Part shown: one piece after another, positions 44,441 to 54,894 of the stretch
How positions within the stretch are numbered: the first letter of the stretch is position 1
How the letters are laid out: each line of letters opens with the position of its first letter
Assembly: GCA_020746875.1 (NCBI GenBank)
Contig: JAGTJL010000012.1
Location: 496,001 to 560,000 of the forward strand
Source of the DNA: Rhexocercosporidium sp. MPI-PUGE-AT-0058
Lineage: Eukaryota; Ascomycota; Leotiomycetes; Helotiales
DNA: 64,000 nt
Direction of reading: 5' to 3'
Made by a program: the position numbers and the translations under genes
Notes under the pieces: generated by a model
The model's database searches: none
What the model was told of the DNA's origin: nothing
The model's input: the letters and a program-made list of their open reading frames with translations, nothing else

Positions 44441-45061
44441 CACTGCTGAGTCACAGCCTTGCGGATTTGAGCAGATACAATAGAGCTTCGAAGACAAGTT
44501 GTTAGTGGAGGTAAGCGGACAGTACTAAGATGGATTATGGGCTATTTTGGTTGTTTATAATTTGTGAGACGGGGAGAATTGAAGGCGCGATAGACATTGT
44601 CAGTCCGCCGAAATTGGCTGGCGTGGTCCGTGCTTAAATTCTTTTTAGGCGATACTAACGGGATTAGTGCGCCGTTTTCGGCTAATGCCAGCCAAATCTT
44701 AGGGCTGAAGATCTAGCTAAGGCCGCAATCATGCTACCGTCAGCGCCGTGAGCCCTGCTTGAGGCTGCCTTAAGAAACCCATTCGAACCGAAGAACATAA
44801 GTTAAGGTAGATAAAGTCGACAGAGTCTTAGGCATAGCGCACGGGCGGCAAGCCACTATCTTATGAGCCACAAGATTACATAAGAGATTACTAAACAAAC
44901 CCGAAGTCCTCAAAACTCTCTTTTTTTTTCTCTTCTTCTCTTCGAAGGCAAAAAAAACTCTCTTTCTTTTTCTCTTCGAAGAACCTTCTTATTTTATCCT
45001 ACGGGTCCTCAAACAGGTAGGCTTATCATAAACAAATGTTGTGCCTTGCTAACTGTCGCAG

Positions 45062-46690
45062 GCACTTATACGGATGAAGGAGAGTTCTGATAGTGACGAC
45101 AATTACAATCTGATTTCAGTCTATGGGGCCTTGTTCTTTGGTGTGCCCAGCCAAGGCATGGACACTGAAGCATTGGCGGCGATGGTTGGGGACAAACCTC
45201 AACGATACGATTTGTCCCTGCTCAACCAAGAGGTGGGCCACCGACTACGGAGCCGCCAACACGAAGATTTCTGCAGAGCTTTGGACTTCGAAGACTCAAA
45301 GATTATCCAGTTCTTTGAAACGAGGAAGACGTCTACCGTCGTTGAGGTAGGTCAGATACAGGTGTCGTCTGTGATCAATATAACTAATTTAAACAGGACC
45401 AAGTTACAAAGAAGTGGACACGTGCTGGTCCGAAGAAGTTGCTCGTCAATCCTGCGTCAGCAACTTTCGGTCGCCCATGGGAAACTTCAGATGATTTCAA
45501 AGTGTCTATTGACGCGGATCATAGCGATATGGTTAAATTCCCCCGGTTTGATCAAGACGGCTATATCAAGGCACGAGATGAACTGCGGAAGTTTGCAGAG
45601 CAGGCTCTGATTGTAATAGAAAAGAGACTTCAGCATAGATCTATGAATAGTACTATCTCGTTTCCTTAAGGTGTAATGGAGTAACATCTTCTAATGGTTA
45701 GCAGAACTGAGTCTGCGTCACCATGGACGCAAAGATGCTCTCGCACTTGACAGGACGGCGGGATCCGAATACCTTGGTAAGCCCACCTGGACAAACTCCT
45801 TCAACTAGATTTATCTCTGATGTATTGTGAAGCTTGCCTAAGATCTCTGGCTTTTCCAGAAATGAACTATCGACGACAAGATACGCAACGGGCCTATGCA
45901 AAGACATGTGGGTGGATCACTCGTCATCCGTCGTATACTACTTGGCTTGAAGATGGGTCTGGAATCCTCTGGATCAAGGGCAAGCCAGGATCAGGGAAAT
46001 CAACATTGATGGAATTTCTCCTTCGAGACTTCGAGAAGCAAGCCCTCTACCAGGAATCTATTCAACTTTCATTCTTCTTGCACGGTCGTGGTACAATTTT
46101 GCAGAAAAGTCGGCTTGGAATGTATCGATCTCTCCTGCATCAATTGTTGCTGAGCGCGCCCACTGCGCAAGCCGAATTTCGCCACGCTTTCAAAGAGAGG
46201 TCTAAGAGTCAAGGAGATCCTGGAAAGGACTGGAATTGGCACGTTAATGAGCTCCGTGCCTTTTTCATGACTGCTGTTGAGCACGTCGCGAAAACACAGC
46301 CAGTCAATATCTTTGTCGACGCATTAGATGAGGCTAGCGATGGGACCGACGATCAAAATACAAGTCACCAGATCGTGTCGGATTTCCATGAATTGAACGA
46401 CCTCTTGCATCATAAAAAGCTTCGATCTACGATTTGCTTCTCGTGCCGCCACTTTCCAGTCGTAACTGACAATCAAGGACGGGACATCTGCGTTGAAGAG
46501 GAAAACCAAGCAGATATCTCGGTTTACGTTTGCGACGAGCTTCACAGGAGACTCTCTGTGAGTGAATCTGAGCAGCAATATCTGGCGGAACTGCAAGATG
46601 CCATTGTTAGAGGAGCGCAAGGAGTGTTTCAATGGGCCGCACTTGCGGTTGCTTTGGCGATTCGATATCACAACGATGGTTGGTCGCCAA
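45062..46690 (+). pseudogene. SesB-NACHT NLR, truncated at both ends
   Basis: After an acceptor at 45,061 the frame ALIRMKESSD...YGALFFGVPSQGMD is the second half of a SesB (lipase-like alpha/beta hydrolase) domain. It continues across an intron (45,347-45,396) to GPKKLLVNPASATFGRPWE and HSDMVKF. Further exons lead into CLRSLAFPEMNYRR and the NACHT domain, ILWIKGKPGSGKSTL (Walker A) and NIFVDALDEA (Walker B). The first SesB half (about 120 residues including the GHSxGG elbow) is missing: upstream is T-rich and repeat-B-like sequence. The 3' end stops near 46,690 at a LINE fragment, losing everything after NACHT (ankyrin, TPR or WD repeats are usual). The splice path between 45,670 and 45,830 is unresolved. 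Confidence 0.7.
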
Positions 46691-47033
46691 GGGAGATCAG
46701 AGTCGTCTCGTAGTCTCCGCCGTGCCACGTTTTCGTGCCTCGTGGAAGCAGGCTGCTGAGTGCGAGCTCCATCATAAAATCGATAATTGGGTCTGCTTCG
46801 CCCTGTCTCTCCAAGGCTACGTCTTCCCCTCCCCATAGTTGATCATGTCGGTTAAAATCCCCAGCAATTACTACGTCTACCACCGTGCCGGCGTTTTGCC
46901 TCACATCGTGAATCACCTTGCGGAGGCTATTGCATGAATCCCGTAACGCCTGAGGGTCTCCTCCGGGTACGTAGACTGACACAACCAGGACCGGACGCTC
47001 GCGGAGCCGTATAACCGCTGCTGTCATGTCCAC
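46690..47033 (-). mobile_element. LINE endonuclease fragment
   Basis: The minus strand encodes part of an APE-type endonuclease: VLVVSVYVPGGD, VVIAGDFNRHDQLWGG (catalytic GDFN) and FMMELALSSLLPRGT, TWHGG. The frame runs into antisense NLR sequence at about 46,690, giving the junction. Only the endonuclease middle is present. It is not the upstream part of the 50-52 kb element, which lies the other way along the strand. Confidence 0.8.
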
Positions 47034-47396
47034 TGACGGGTACAGTAAAGTTAGAAATCGGCTTCAGTTCTCAACTCAATGATAGCCGATGTCGGTGGAC
47101 GCTGCCTAGGAACTCATACACTAACGGCACGTGCTATTTGCTGCTGTTTCGATGCACATATCACCGTAAAGTTAATCAAATACCAAGTGTTTCCTGACGG
47201 ACCCAAAAGGTAATATTTACATCTTTGTAAGCCACCCGCTGACTAAAAGTCGAGGACTTGACACGAATCTTATGCCCCGTGAAGTTGAGAGCTTGAGACA
47301 CGAAGACACCCTTTGACCTTTCTATACCACCAAACACCAATTACAAGGAAATCATTAGACTCCCATAGAGAAAATATAAATCTACCTTTAAGATCA
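47034..47396. other. intergenic
   Basis: No gene recognised. Confidence 0.4.
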
Positions 47397-48026
47397 TCAG
47401 GGGGAATCTTCTCCCAGGAGATCCAAACTCCTCTTCAGAGCTTCAATATCCACCTCGATTTCCGCCCGCATCTTGTAAAGATTCTCCAACTTCTCTCTCA
47501 ATCTCCCGCCACCCCCAGTGACCATCTCCGAGGATGACCCGCCCTCATAAGATTCTTGTTGTCCTCTCATACTGTTACTCGAATGATTTTGTTGTCTGAG
47601 AATCGATGGCGGTGCCAAATTTAGCGACTGAGAAGAATGACATCGCTTCTGATGCTCAAAGAGGTTATACTTCCTTGGAAATCCTCTAACGTGACGTTTG
47701 CATGAAGTGATAGGGCAGCAGTGGGTCCGTGATCCGTGGACCTCGCGGTTGTGTCGATCCAGCCCGCCTTTGTCGCCAAAGCGGGTGTGTGTGCAATTTG
47801 GGACTTGGCAGATGTAAGGCTTGCTGTGTTTAGCTTCGTGCTTCCTGAAGTGTGTCAGTGCTGACATCAGGTTAGTCGTAGGAGAGTATACGGACCGCAA
47901 AGCAGATTCGGAGGGGAACTTGCGGTCTTGTGAGCACTCGGGGACTGAACATCGCAGTTCGGGTCTATAACCAGCCGTGTTTCCCGACTCGATAAGGGCA
48001 GCAATCGCAGGGGTTTCAGCGGCCAT
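47397..48026 (-). CDS. small C2H2 zinc-finger protein with C-terminal coiled coil
   Basis: The ATG at 48026 begins MAAETPAIAALIESG. The frame reads through, but a 51-nt intron at 47,845-47,895 (GTCCGT...GACTAACC...TTCAG) is almost certain, since removing it joins SESALR to KHEAKH and completes the first finger (CSVPEC...H-EAK-H). The next fingers are CQVPNCTHTRFGDKGGLDRH and CPITSCKRHVRGFPRKYNLF followed by EHQKRCH. The C-terminal 45 residues are a charged helix (REKLENLYKMRAEIEVDIEA) likely to dimerise. The spliced product is 192 aa. This three-finger layout is common in fungal proteins located near HET/NLR genes; the target is unknown. Confidence 0.75.
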   Translation of the reverse strand: MAAETPAIAALIESGNTAGYRPELRCSVPECSQDRKFPSESALRSVYSPTTNLMSALTHFRKHEAKHSKPYICQVPNCTHTRFGDKGGLDRHNREVHGSRTHCCPITSCKRHVRGFPRKYNLFEHQKRCHSSQSLNLAPPSILRQQNHSSNSMRGQQESYEGGSSSEMVTGGGGRLREKLENLYKMRAEIEVDIEALKRSLDLLGEDSP

Positions 48027-48275
48027 GTTATAACCGGGGTATGTGCTGAAGGAAGATTGCTCTCTAGAAAGTACCGGTCAGCTACCTAGCACCCGAAAAC
48101 GTGATATATAGATTTGATTCAGAAAGTCGGGAATTTGGCGAATGTGAGCTGCATGTGACATGCCCTACAGAATGGTCCTGGCTATTGTCTAGACAACTAA
48201 ACAGATCACCGTTATCAACAGGCACATAATTCACATCTGTGGATATGTGAGCTGATATGCTTAAAGGTGAGGTGC

Positions 48276-48823
48276 TTAGAAGCGCTCACGATCTTGGTCA
48301 CTCCAGTTGTTGTTCAAAGAATACTGGCTCAAGTGCGAATCTTTAGAGAAGTTAGCAGTGTAAGATAAAGACCTCTTCGTTCTATAGCCCTCTGACTTCT
48401 CCACAGCCATGAGAAGATGTGGTGAGACGGAAGGTGGCACGGAGAAGAAGGGAGGACGAAGGAAAAGGTCGTCGGAGAGGATTAAGGGGGGGGAGAATAA
48501 ATTATAATATGTCTCTAGATGTTTGTCACGTACTGTATATGCCATCTTGTTGATCGACAGGTTGCTCAGAAAAGGAGACACCTCCTGAAACTGCAGTACA
48601 TTAGCATCGAGGACTCGCCAGCAGTTTTTGAATCTAAGGCCATCTCACACGTTGAATTAGAAATTATTTGATAAGTGTCGGTAGGGAAAGAATTCAAGTC
48701 TTGGAGGGTGTCAGGACTTGGCAGACTCGGAAAGTCAACGTGAGGGAAGTGGGTGTTCTGACCGAGGTCAGTCAACTTGAGATAAGATTGCTGACCATCA
48801 TTGAAGTCAGTATAGTCCTCCAT
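48276..48823 (-). CDS. hypothetical multi-exon small gene, tentative
   Basis: The ATG at 48823 opens MEDYTDFNDGQQSYLKLTDL..., which looks coding up to a GTGTGA donor near 48,651. Further frames (FLSNLSINKMAY; EGYRTKRSLSYTANF; SQYSLNNNWSDQDRERF) follow on the same strand, separated by GTACGT- and AG-type signals. I could not find a set of junctions that keeps one frame throughout, so the model is incomplete. No domain recognised. Confidence 0.3.
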
Positions 48824-49421
48824 TGTGCCTGTAGTGACGAGTGGTAACTTACATCACGCAGCGGACCTCATTACTTTTCAAGTCGGATTTTTGACAGCAC
48901 TTCGTTGCTGAACAGGAGGGATTGTAGGGGGAGCAGGTTATATATTGAACCCATCCCATCCTTCGTTGCGCTAAGTATTTAAGCCACCTTGTCTCAGCAT
49001 ATGCAGAGCGGGACCGCCCAGGGCGGATTCCCAAAGCTAGTACGTAAGCTGCGGGGCAAAATATTAGAACTTGCCAATTGAAATCAAATTAAATGTCGGT
49101 GAGAATGTTGTGCCGCGTTGACAGTTAGCGGAGTTGCAACTCAAAAGCAAAATATCCTGCTCCTTCTCCTCGCATTCTGCTCACGAGGCAAACTGCCCCG
49201 CTTCTGAGGCAAGTGGCCGCTCACACCGCTGTTTCGTTGCCGTGGATTAGTACGCGAAGTCGCACAAGGCAGACTCTGCCTTTGATTCTTGGGCGGGAGA
49301 CACTCGGTGTAGTGGAAACGGCTTGCCTCGCGAGGCTGAATTGCCTAACATTGATGTTGCATTTATGCATACGTTCCTAAGTTATTTTCTCTTTTGTGAA
49401 ACTGCTAAGTTGGTTATCTAT

Positions 49422-49860
49422 CTATTTGCAGGTGGTCTGCCTATTGTTCATTATTCTTCCCTCCTCCTTATTCTTGTGAGGTAATTTTTTCTCTTCCGTA
49501 TATTTAGAAAGGCGCTTCTCGATATCTTCGGGTAGTATATTCTTTGGGAGAGGATAGGCAGTTTGCTATATAAGTATTAGCACTGGCTATGTATTTCAAG
49601 CCAGCAATCGCTTTACTTACTATCTCTGCTATAGATGGCGGCCACGATACATGGTCCCTGGATCTGTACGTAGTATATCGACCCTGCTTGCAAATAATTA
49701 GAGCAACGTCGATACCATCGAATTCCCCTAATTCATAGGCTTTCTTAATCAAGGTATCCTTTCTCCTATTTATTCCTTCGTTCTTTCTCTTTCTTCTTTT
49801 TCCCTCATCATTTCGTTTGACGTTTATAGTATCGATGATACTAAAAGGTGATCTGCCCAA
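49422..49860 (-). CDS. small MADS-like (SRF-type) protein; start unresolved
   Basis: The core reads INRRKDTLIKKAYELGEFDG, IDVALIICKQGRYTTYRS and SWPPSIAEI, the pattern of short fungal MADS-type DNA-binding proteins. A 55-nt intron at 49,566-49,620 (GTAAGT...GTGCTAATAC...TATAG, phase 0) joins SIAEI to QTAYPLPKNILPEDIEKRLS, the expected continuation. Exon 2 ends at 49,422. No ATG is found in frame before the MADS core: either a further 5' exon exists (an acceptor TTTTAG lies near 49,842) or the gene is 5'-truncated. The 50-52 kb LINE lies just upstream. Confidence 0.6.
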
Positions 49861-50149
49861 GTCAGCTTTGATACACTTCGAGCATTAAGCTTGAGGCATT
49901 TGAGAGTCGTCTGTTGTGGGTCGTGTTTTGTTAAAGACCCTCTGTTCTGATGGTTGCTTTGGAGGACTTTCGTATTGGTGGCCAATAGGGGTATAGGAGC
50001 CGATTTTGAGCCCATGGTTTGGTTGCGCAATGAGATGCCTGAATCGATCCCCTTCAACCCAAAGCGGTGGGGAGCCGCATTTGAACTCTCAAATCCTCCA
50101 AAATCTTAGCCGAAGGAAGGGCTTAATTAGGCAATGGAGGGCATGAATC

Positions 50150-52425
50150 GGCCCCCTTGAATCTAAGTGATGTGGATGTGGATGTGGATGTGGCTGTCAT
50201 TTACCCTGACCCACCCCTTCTTGGAATCTAAGTGATGTGGATGTGGATGTGGATATCATTTACCCTGACCCATCCCTTTTTGGGATATGCAGGCTACATA
50301 CTAGTCACTTCTAGATCTAATGTACAGTTCGTTGTTCTAAGATTACATGAAAGTGGGTCCCTCTTACCCGGAGTTGGTGTTGTCTGGTTCTCTGTCCCTA
50401 TTCCTGAATCTCGCAGATTGCTCTGCAAAGTCTAAAACGGAGTTGAGTTCTTTGGCTGTGATCTTGCTTCCCCTTTGTGTTCTACCACCTAGCATTGTTG
50501 TGAGGTTGTTGAAGCGGTCTCCGATCGCTTCGCGTAGTTGGCGTCTTGGTTCTCGTAGATTTGGGCAGTCGATGAAAACATGGACTAGTGTTTCTACTGC
50601 TCCGCACTCACATCTGTCACTGTCCGAGTGCTTCACGCGTTTGCTGAAACTTTTTAGCCAGTTGTGACCGATTCTAAGTTGAGCGAGGAGGCCTGCTCGT
50701 TGTCGTGGGAGGTGATCATATAGCTTCCGTACATGTGGTCCTGGGATTGACGCATCGATTCTCCGTAGGTATTGGCCTTTGGTCGACCTATTCCACTCTA
50801 TGCTCCAGTCCCGTTGCGTGTCCGCTTTCGTCGCCTTCCGCTGGAGCCAAGCTAGTCTAGAGAAACGGTGATTGGGAATCTGCCCCACTGACTTTTTGGC
50901 GAGCCGGTCAGCTTCTTCATTTCCTTTGATTCCGCTGTGGCTCGGGATCCACCTGAGGTTTAGGTGTATGTGGTGTCTGTCCTTAGCAAAGTGCGCGATG
51001 TCGTTGATCTCTTGGACGATTTGTGAGCCTGGTTTCCTGAGGGGGTTGGCAAGGGTTTGGAGCCCAGCTCGGGAGTCGGTGAAGATAGTGTACGTTCGAC
51101 TTCCGGGGTTTGGAGAGGTCCACTGCTCATGTATGGCCAGATCAACCGCGTAGTATATGGCGATCAGTTCCGCACTGGGGACGTTCCATTTCCAGTCCGG
51201 TCCTACCGTGATTTGTCTGGCTCTGCATACAGTGTCGTTGGTGTCCAGCATTACCACCGCCGCTCCAAGGTTCCCATCCTTTGCAGAGGCATCCGTGTAG
51301 ATCGCAGTGGTTGGGTCTCGCATCACCTTTGACACCTCTTCCATTGCAGTTCTCGGGTCCGTATCGGCATAAATCCGGGTAAACGGTGACTCCTGCCATG
51401 GCGGCCTCGGGCACGTGTCGATGGATTCCAACGCTTCCAGCTGGTCTTCGTTGAGGATCTTCACGGCTCTTTAGAATGGTGTGCGTGCTGTGTGTTTCGG
51501 GAGTGATCTTAATTTTATGGCTCTGTTCAGGGACCGCGCTATGGGGTGCGTCTCTCGCAGAGTCATGAGGTTAGTCACTACATCTTTTGCTCGTTGAGCA
51601 AGGCGCAAGTGGGTTGGGAGCAGGAATGTTTCTGCTTCCAGGGCTTGTGTGGCGGCGGTCCTGAATGCCGAGAGTATTTTGATCATGGCTGGTCTTTGTA
51701 CCGTGTTGAGTGCAGTGATTTGCCATTTGCTTTTGGCTGGGTTGTGCCACACCGTCGATGCGTAGTCCATCCTGGGAACGACGCAGGCTTGGTATAGTTG
51801 CCTCATCTGTGCTGGACGGAGTTGTCTCAGTCTGCCTATCGCCATGTTCGCCGAAGTGGCTCTTTTGACCGCGCGTTGGACGTGGGCTCGCCATTTGAGG
51901 TGTCCGTCAAAGATAACGCCCAGAAGTTTAACATTTTCGGTTGGGCTAATTTCCAGGTCGTACATCCGGATAGGGGTGAGCCGTTGCTCGCTGCTTTTCC
52001 TTGTGAAGTGTATCAGCTCCGTTTTCTTTGCTTCGAAGGTGGATCCTGTGGCCTTAGCCTATTGCTGGATTCTCGGGATGTCGGTTTCTTGCAGGGCTTT
52101 GAGGTTCTCGTCAACCGAGTTCCCTACTCTCCATCGGAAGTAGTCGTCAATGAAGGCCGATGAGCCTCCACCACCATTCACCGGTTGATCGACTAGGGCA
52201 GAGTTGAAGAAGGTGAAAAGGACCGGAGAAGATGGAGATCCCTGTGGGAGGCCAGGGAATTCGATTCTAGCTAAGGCCGATGTGTATCCGTCAAACTTGA
52301 TGCAGGCCCAATTATTGGGGAGCCAGATTTGGACCCCTTCAGATATAAAAATAGGCTGAGCTCTATAAGCCGCTTTATAGTGCCACTTGTCCTCACGATC
52401 ATTCCCAACGCCAGGGCTCAAGCGC
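50150..52425 (-). mobile_element. 5'-truncated LINE (Tad1-like) with RT and RNase H
   Basis: One minus-strand frame shows RT motifs (IKFDGYTS; LPQGSPSSPVLF; AFIDDY) near 52,100-52,330. The thumb/connection follows (KLLGVIFDGHLKWRAHV). RNase H comes next (AIYTDASAKDGNLGAAVVML; FTDSRAGLQTL; LRWIPSHSGIKGNEEADRLA) and then a Cys-rich end (CECGAVETLVHVFIDC). Two in-frame stops break it: TAG at 52,059 where Trp is expected, and TAA at 51,471. The endonuclease half is absent, a typical 5' truncation. A GATGTG-rich tail at 50,165-50,255 marks the 3' end. Confidence 0.85.
50159..50283 (-). repeat. duplicated LINE 3' tail with GATGTG runs
   Basis: A block beginning ATCTAAGTGATGTGGATGTG and ending TTTACCCTGACCCA occurs twice in tandem (about 64-bp spacing), with differing numbers of the 6-bp unit. 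Confidence 0.75.
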
Positions 52426-52842
52426 TAATGGACGCGCCAGCGTCAGAGAGCCGAATTTTGCCCATTCGCAACGCCAGCGCCTTGGGACCCAATTTGGCCC
52501 CTCAAGCACAGGACGGGCAATCCCAGACATAACACAAAAAATGCAGTGCATTGAACCTTATGAGTAAGCTTACTTCGAAACTCTATTTTTATTGGCTTAG
52601 TTGCGGGGTACCTGAGAAGCCTATCTCCAACATCACTTATGAAATTTTGATATTGGATAGTAAATTGTCCTTTATTTCTTTGAGAAGGAAACAAATAAAG
52701 CAGATTATCTTATTGGTTTATCTTCCTTACAGAGTGGAATCTTCTAGTATTACGCACAGACGCCAGATCTTTGATCTTTACCCTTGATACGTAGTATTTT
52801 GTAATGTAATCCTTATCGTTCAACATGGCAACTACATTTAAG

Positions 52843-53003
52843 GTACGAAAGGGGGTTGACAGTGGGTCTCGTCCGCCCTTGTAAGGCAGCAGGTTATTCG
52901 TCCAATCAACAGTTTGAAATTCTAGAATTTTCTCCATAAATTACCTTGAATGTTAAGGAAAATACTAGGGTGGACGAGACCCACTGTCAACCCCCTTTCG
53001 TAC
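52843..53003. mobile_element. MITE, palindromic family copy 2 (161 bp)
   Basis: GTACGAAAGGGGGTTGACAG at the left end and its complement at the right end. The core matches copy 1 in reverse. It sits at the 3' break of the adjoining HET gene. Confidence 0.85.
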
Positions 53004-53787
53004 TTTCGTACATAAGAGACTTTTGTAATGATGATTTTTCGCCTCTGAGATTCCACCCCTTGTCGTAAAACTCGATATTGTTAGGTGCAATAAGCTCTTG
53101 CAATGTCCAACCCCGACTGAACCACCTGCAGTAAGGGAAGTAGTCGTCCATTTTCGGTGTGTCGTCCAAGGAAGGGAGATCACTAAGGAAGACGAAGCAA
53201 ACAGTCGAACCCTTATCCCATGGGCTGCTGTCGCTTGCCAATTTTAGTGTGACAAGGATATTGACCAATCAGAGGGCCAGGATTTTGGTGAGGATACAGC
53301 CATATGGGCTCCGGACTTATTTACTGCCATGGTATCTGTCACAACAATCCCCCTCCTTGCACAGAGGAATATTATACTCTTTACAGCTATCTTGAGACCT
53401 TTTTCTCGTCGGAAAGAGGCCTCTATTTGCTGTAAATATGCCCGTTGCGGGGGGGCAACACACCCTGCAACCCCACCACGCTAAAAGTGGTGTACAGCAG
53501 CCCATGGGATACCATTGGAACATGGAGTTGATGGCTTCCGTAAGTTCGGCGCTACTCCTCTTATCAATGCAACAAGTGTCCACCCAGGCGTAGTCGATGC
53601 CATGTTCACGAGCGAGCTTGCAGGTTCGCTCGATCTTCGCAAATCCCGGCTTCGTCCTGGCCGATTCGAGATCCGCCATGTCGTCAAACGTAACCTCCCC
53701 ATGTTCCCAAGTGTGAGATAGGACGGCATAGCGATAGCCGCCGGGGTTCTCGACAAGAGTGAGCGAGACTGTATCAAGCAGCCACAT
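53004..53787 (-). pseudogene. HET-domain gene interrupted by a MITE and cut at its 3' side
   Basis: The ATG at 53787 starts MWLLDTVSLTLVENPGG; YAVLSHTWEHGEVTFDDM, YAWVDTCCIDKRSSAELTEA and SMFQWY follow. At that point a 294-bp inverted-repeat element (53,216-53,509) intervenes. Beyond it the same frame resumes with STVCFVFLSDLPSLDD and GWTLQELIAPNNIEFYDKG. Near 53,010 the coding sequence meets a second MITE. A weakly HET-like frame lies on its far side (about 52,720-52,840), but no intact continuation is seen. Not expected to give a working protein unless the insertion is spliced out. Confidence 0.75.
53216..53509. mobile_element. MITE with 16-bp perfect TIRs and TA duplication (Tc1/mariner-like)
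   Basis: The left end TCCCATGGGCTGCTGT is the exact complement of the right end, and similarity extends inward imperfectly for about 20 bp more (TTTTAG). TA flanks both sides (53,214-53,215 and 53,510-53,511). No transposase frame. Confidence 0.85.
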
Positions 53788-54146
53788 TGCGGCACCGGGG
53801 TATATCCGTCCTTGCCTTGAAAAGGAACACGCAACAAGAGTCCGTCAGCACTGAACGATTTGGAAGCAGAGAAAATACCTTATGCAAGTCAAGATCCCGC
53901 TTCTTATCGATATCCACCACGGGAGAGGTAGGTGCCTACTGGGATATTTTTTGGTTGCGGCTGACGCCAAGATCGGAAAAGGTGGATCAAAAATCCGATA
54001 GGGAAATATTGTATGGGCTCAAACACGCTAGTTTGTTCAAAGTGAACCGTCAGTGTCACGTGGTCAAAACCTCTTCAACTAATGGGCTCAGAGTCTTCCA
54101 GGAAGCCGATTTTGTAAGCGACTGTATATACTAGCTATGATATTCT
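53788..54146. other. upstream region of the broken HET gene
   Basis: No further gene recognised. Confidence 0.4.
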
Positions 54147-54241
54147 AGAATGTTCAAGTTCATTCTGTCGTCGTTGTGATGCAGTACTGCCATCAAGGGC
54201 CAAGCACACCACATGGTCGACAGAATGAACTTGAACGTTCT
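54147..54241. mobile_element. 95-bp foldback element
   Basis: The arms are 24 bp (54,147-54,170 and 54,218-54,241; AGAATGTTCAAGTTCATTCT followed by GTCG) with one mismatch and a 47-nt centre. Probably a tiny MITE. Confidence 0.7.
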
Positions 54242-54386
54242 GAAAGATTATCAATGCAGATAGAGTCGCTTAATTGGCTTCCCCTTCAAACTCGCTACTA
54301 GAGAAGACTCTCGACCCCACCTGCCATAAGAGGCTTAGCGTAATGTCACATGACCAAGCGAATGGCAGCCAGACCGCCGTACAGAT

Positions 54387-54520
54387 GGGGTTAACAGTGG
54401 GTCTCGCCCTCCTAAGGCAATATGGCTATTCTTCCAATCAATAATCTAGAATTCTAGAATTTTCTCCATGAATTTCCTCAAATGTTAAAGCACAATACAT
54501 GGGGGTGGACAGTGGGTTAG
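54387..54520. mobile_element. MITE, palindromic family copy 3, degenerate
   Basis: GGGGTTAACAGTGGGTCTCG at the left and GGGGTGGACAGTGGGTTAGT at the right. The core (TTCTCCATGAATTTCCTCAA) matches copies 1 and 2. The tips are eroded. Confidence 0.7.
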
Positions 54521-54894
54521 TGACAACGTGGAAGCCCGGCAGGCACTGGCATACGACGCCCTTCATGGCCTTGAATCAATCTGGGTATGCCTTAAGCTCA
54601 CTACGAGTAAAAGAAAGTCTACGAGGCTATATCAGTGGCCTACAAATTGACTCCCTCTAAAAACAGTCTTCCATTCTCACATAGCGGCTAGGGCCCCGCC
54701 TAATTTGGTCTCGCCCTAAAGGAAGTTGCTCGGAACAAGCAAGCAACCCTGCAACGCATAACTGGCTATGAGTTTGTTTCTTCAGAAGCACGCCGTGAGA
54801 ATAGCATGGAACTGAGAAAGGGCAGAGAAGGAAAGAAAAGACGGGGGCAAACGCAAGCTCTGTGACCATGCGCTCTTGGTGTATCATTAAAGTA
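54521..54894. other. 3' region of the DUF3435 gene
   Basis: No gene recognised. Confidence 0.4.

Noticed and set aside
46668..52425. Endonuclease and RT pieces as one LINE
   Set aside because: On the minus strand the endonuclease would have to lie at higher coordinates than the RT; it lies lower, so these are separate fragments.
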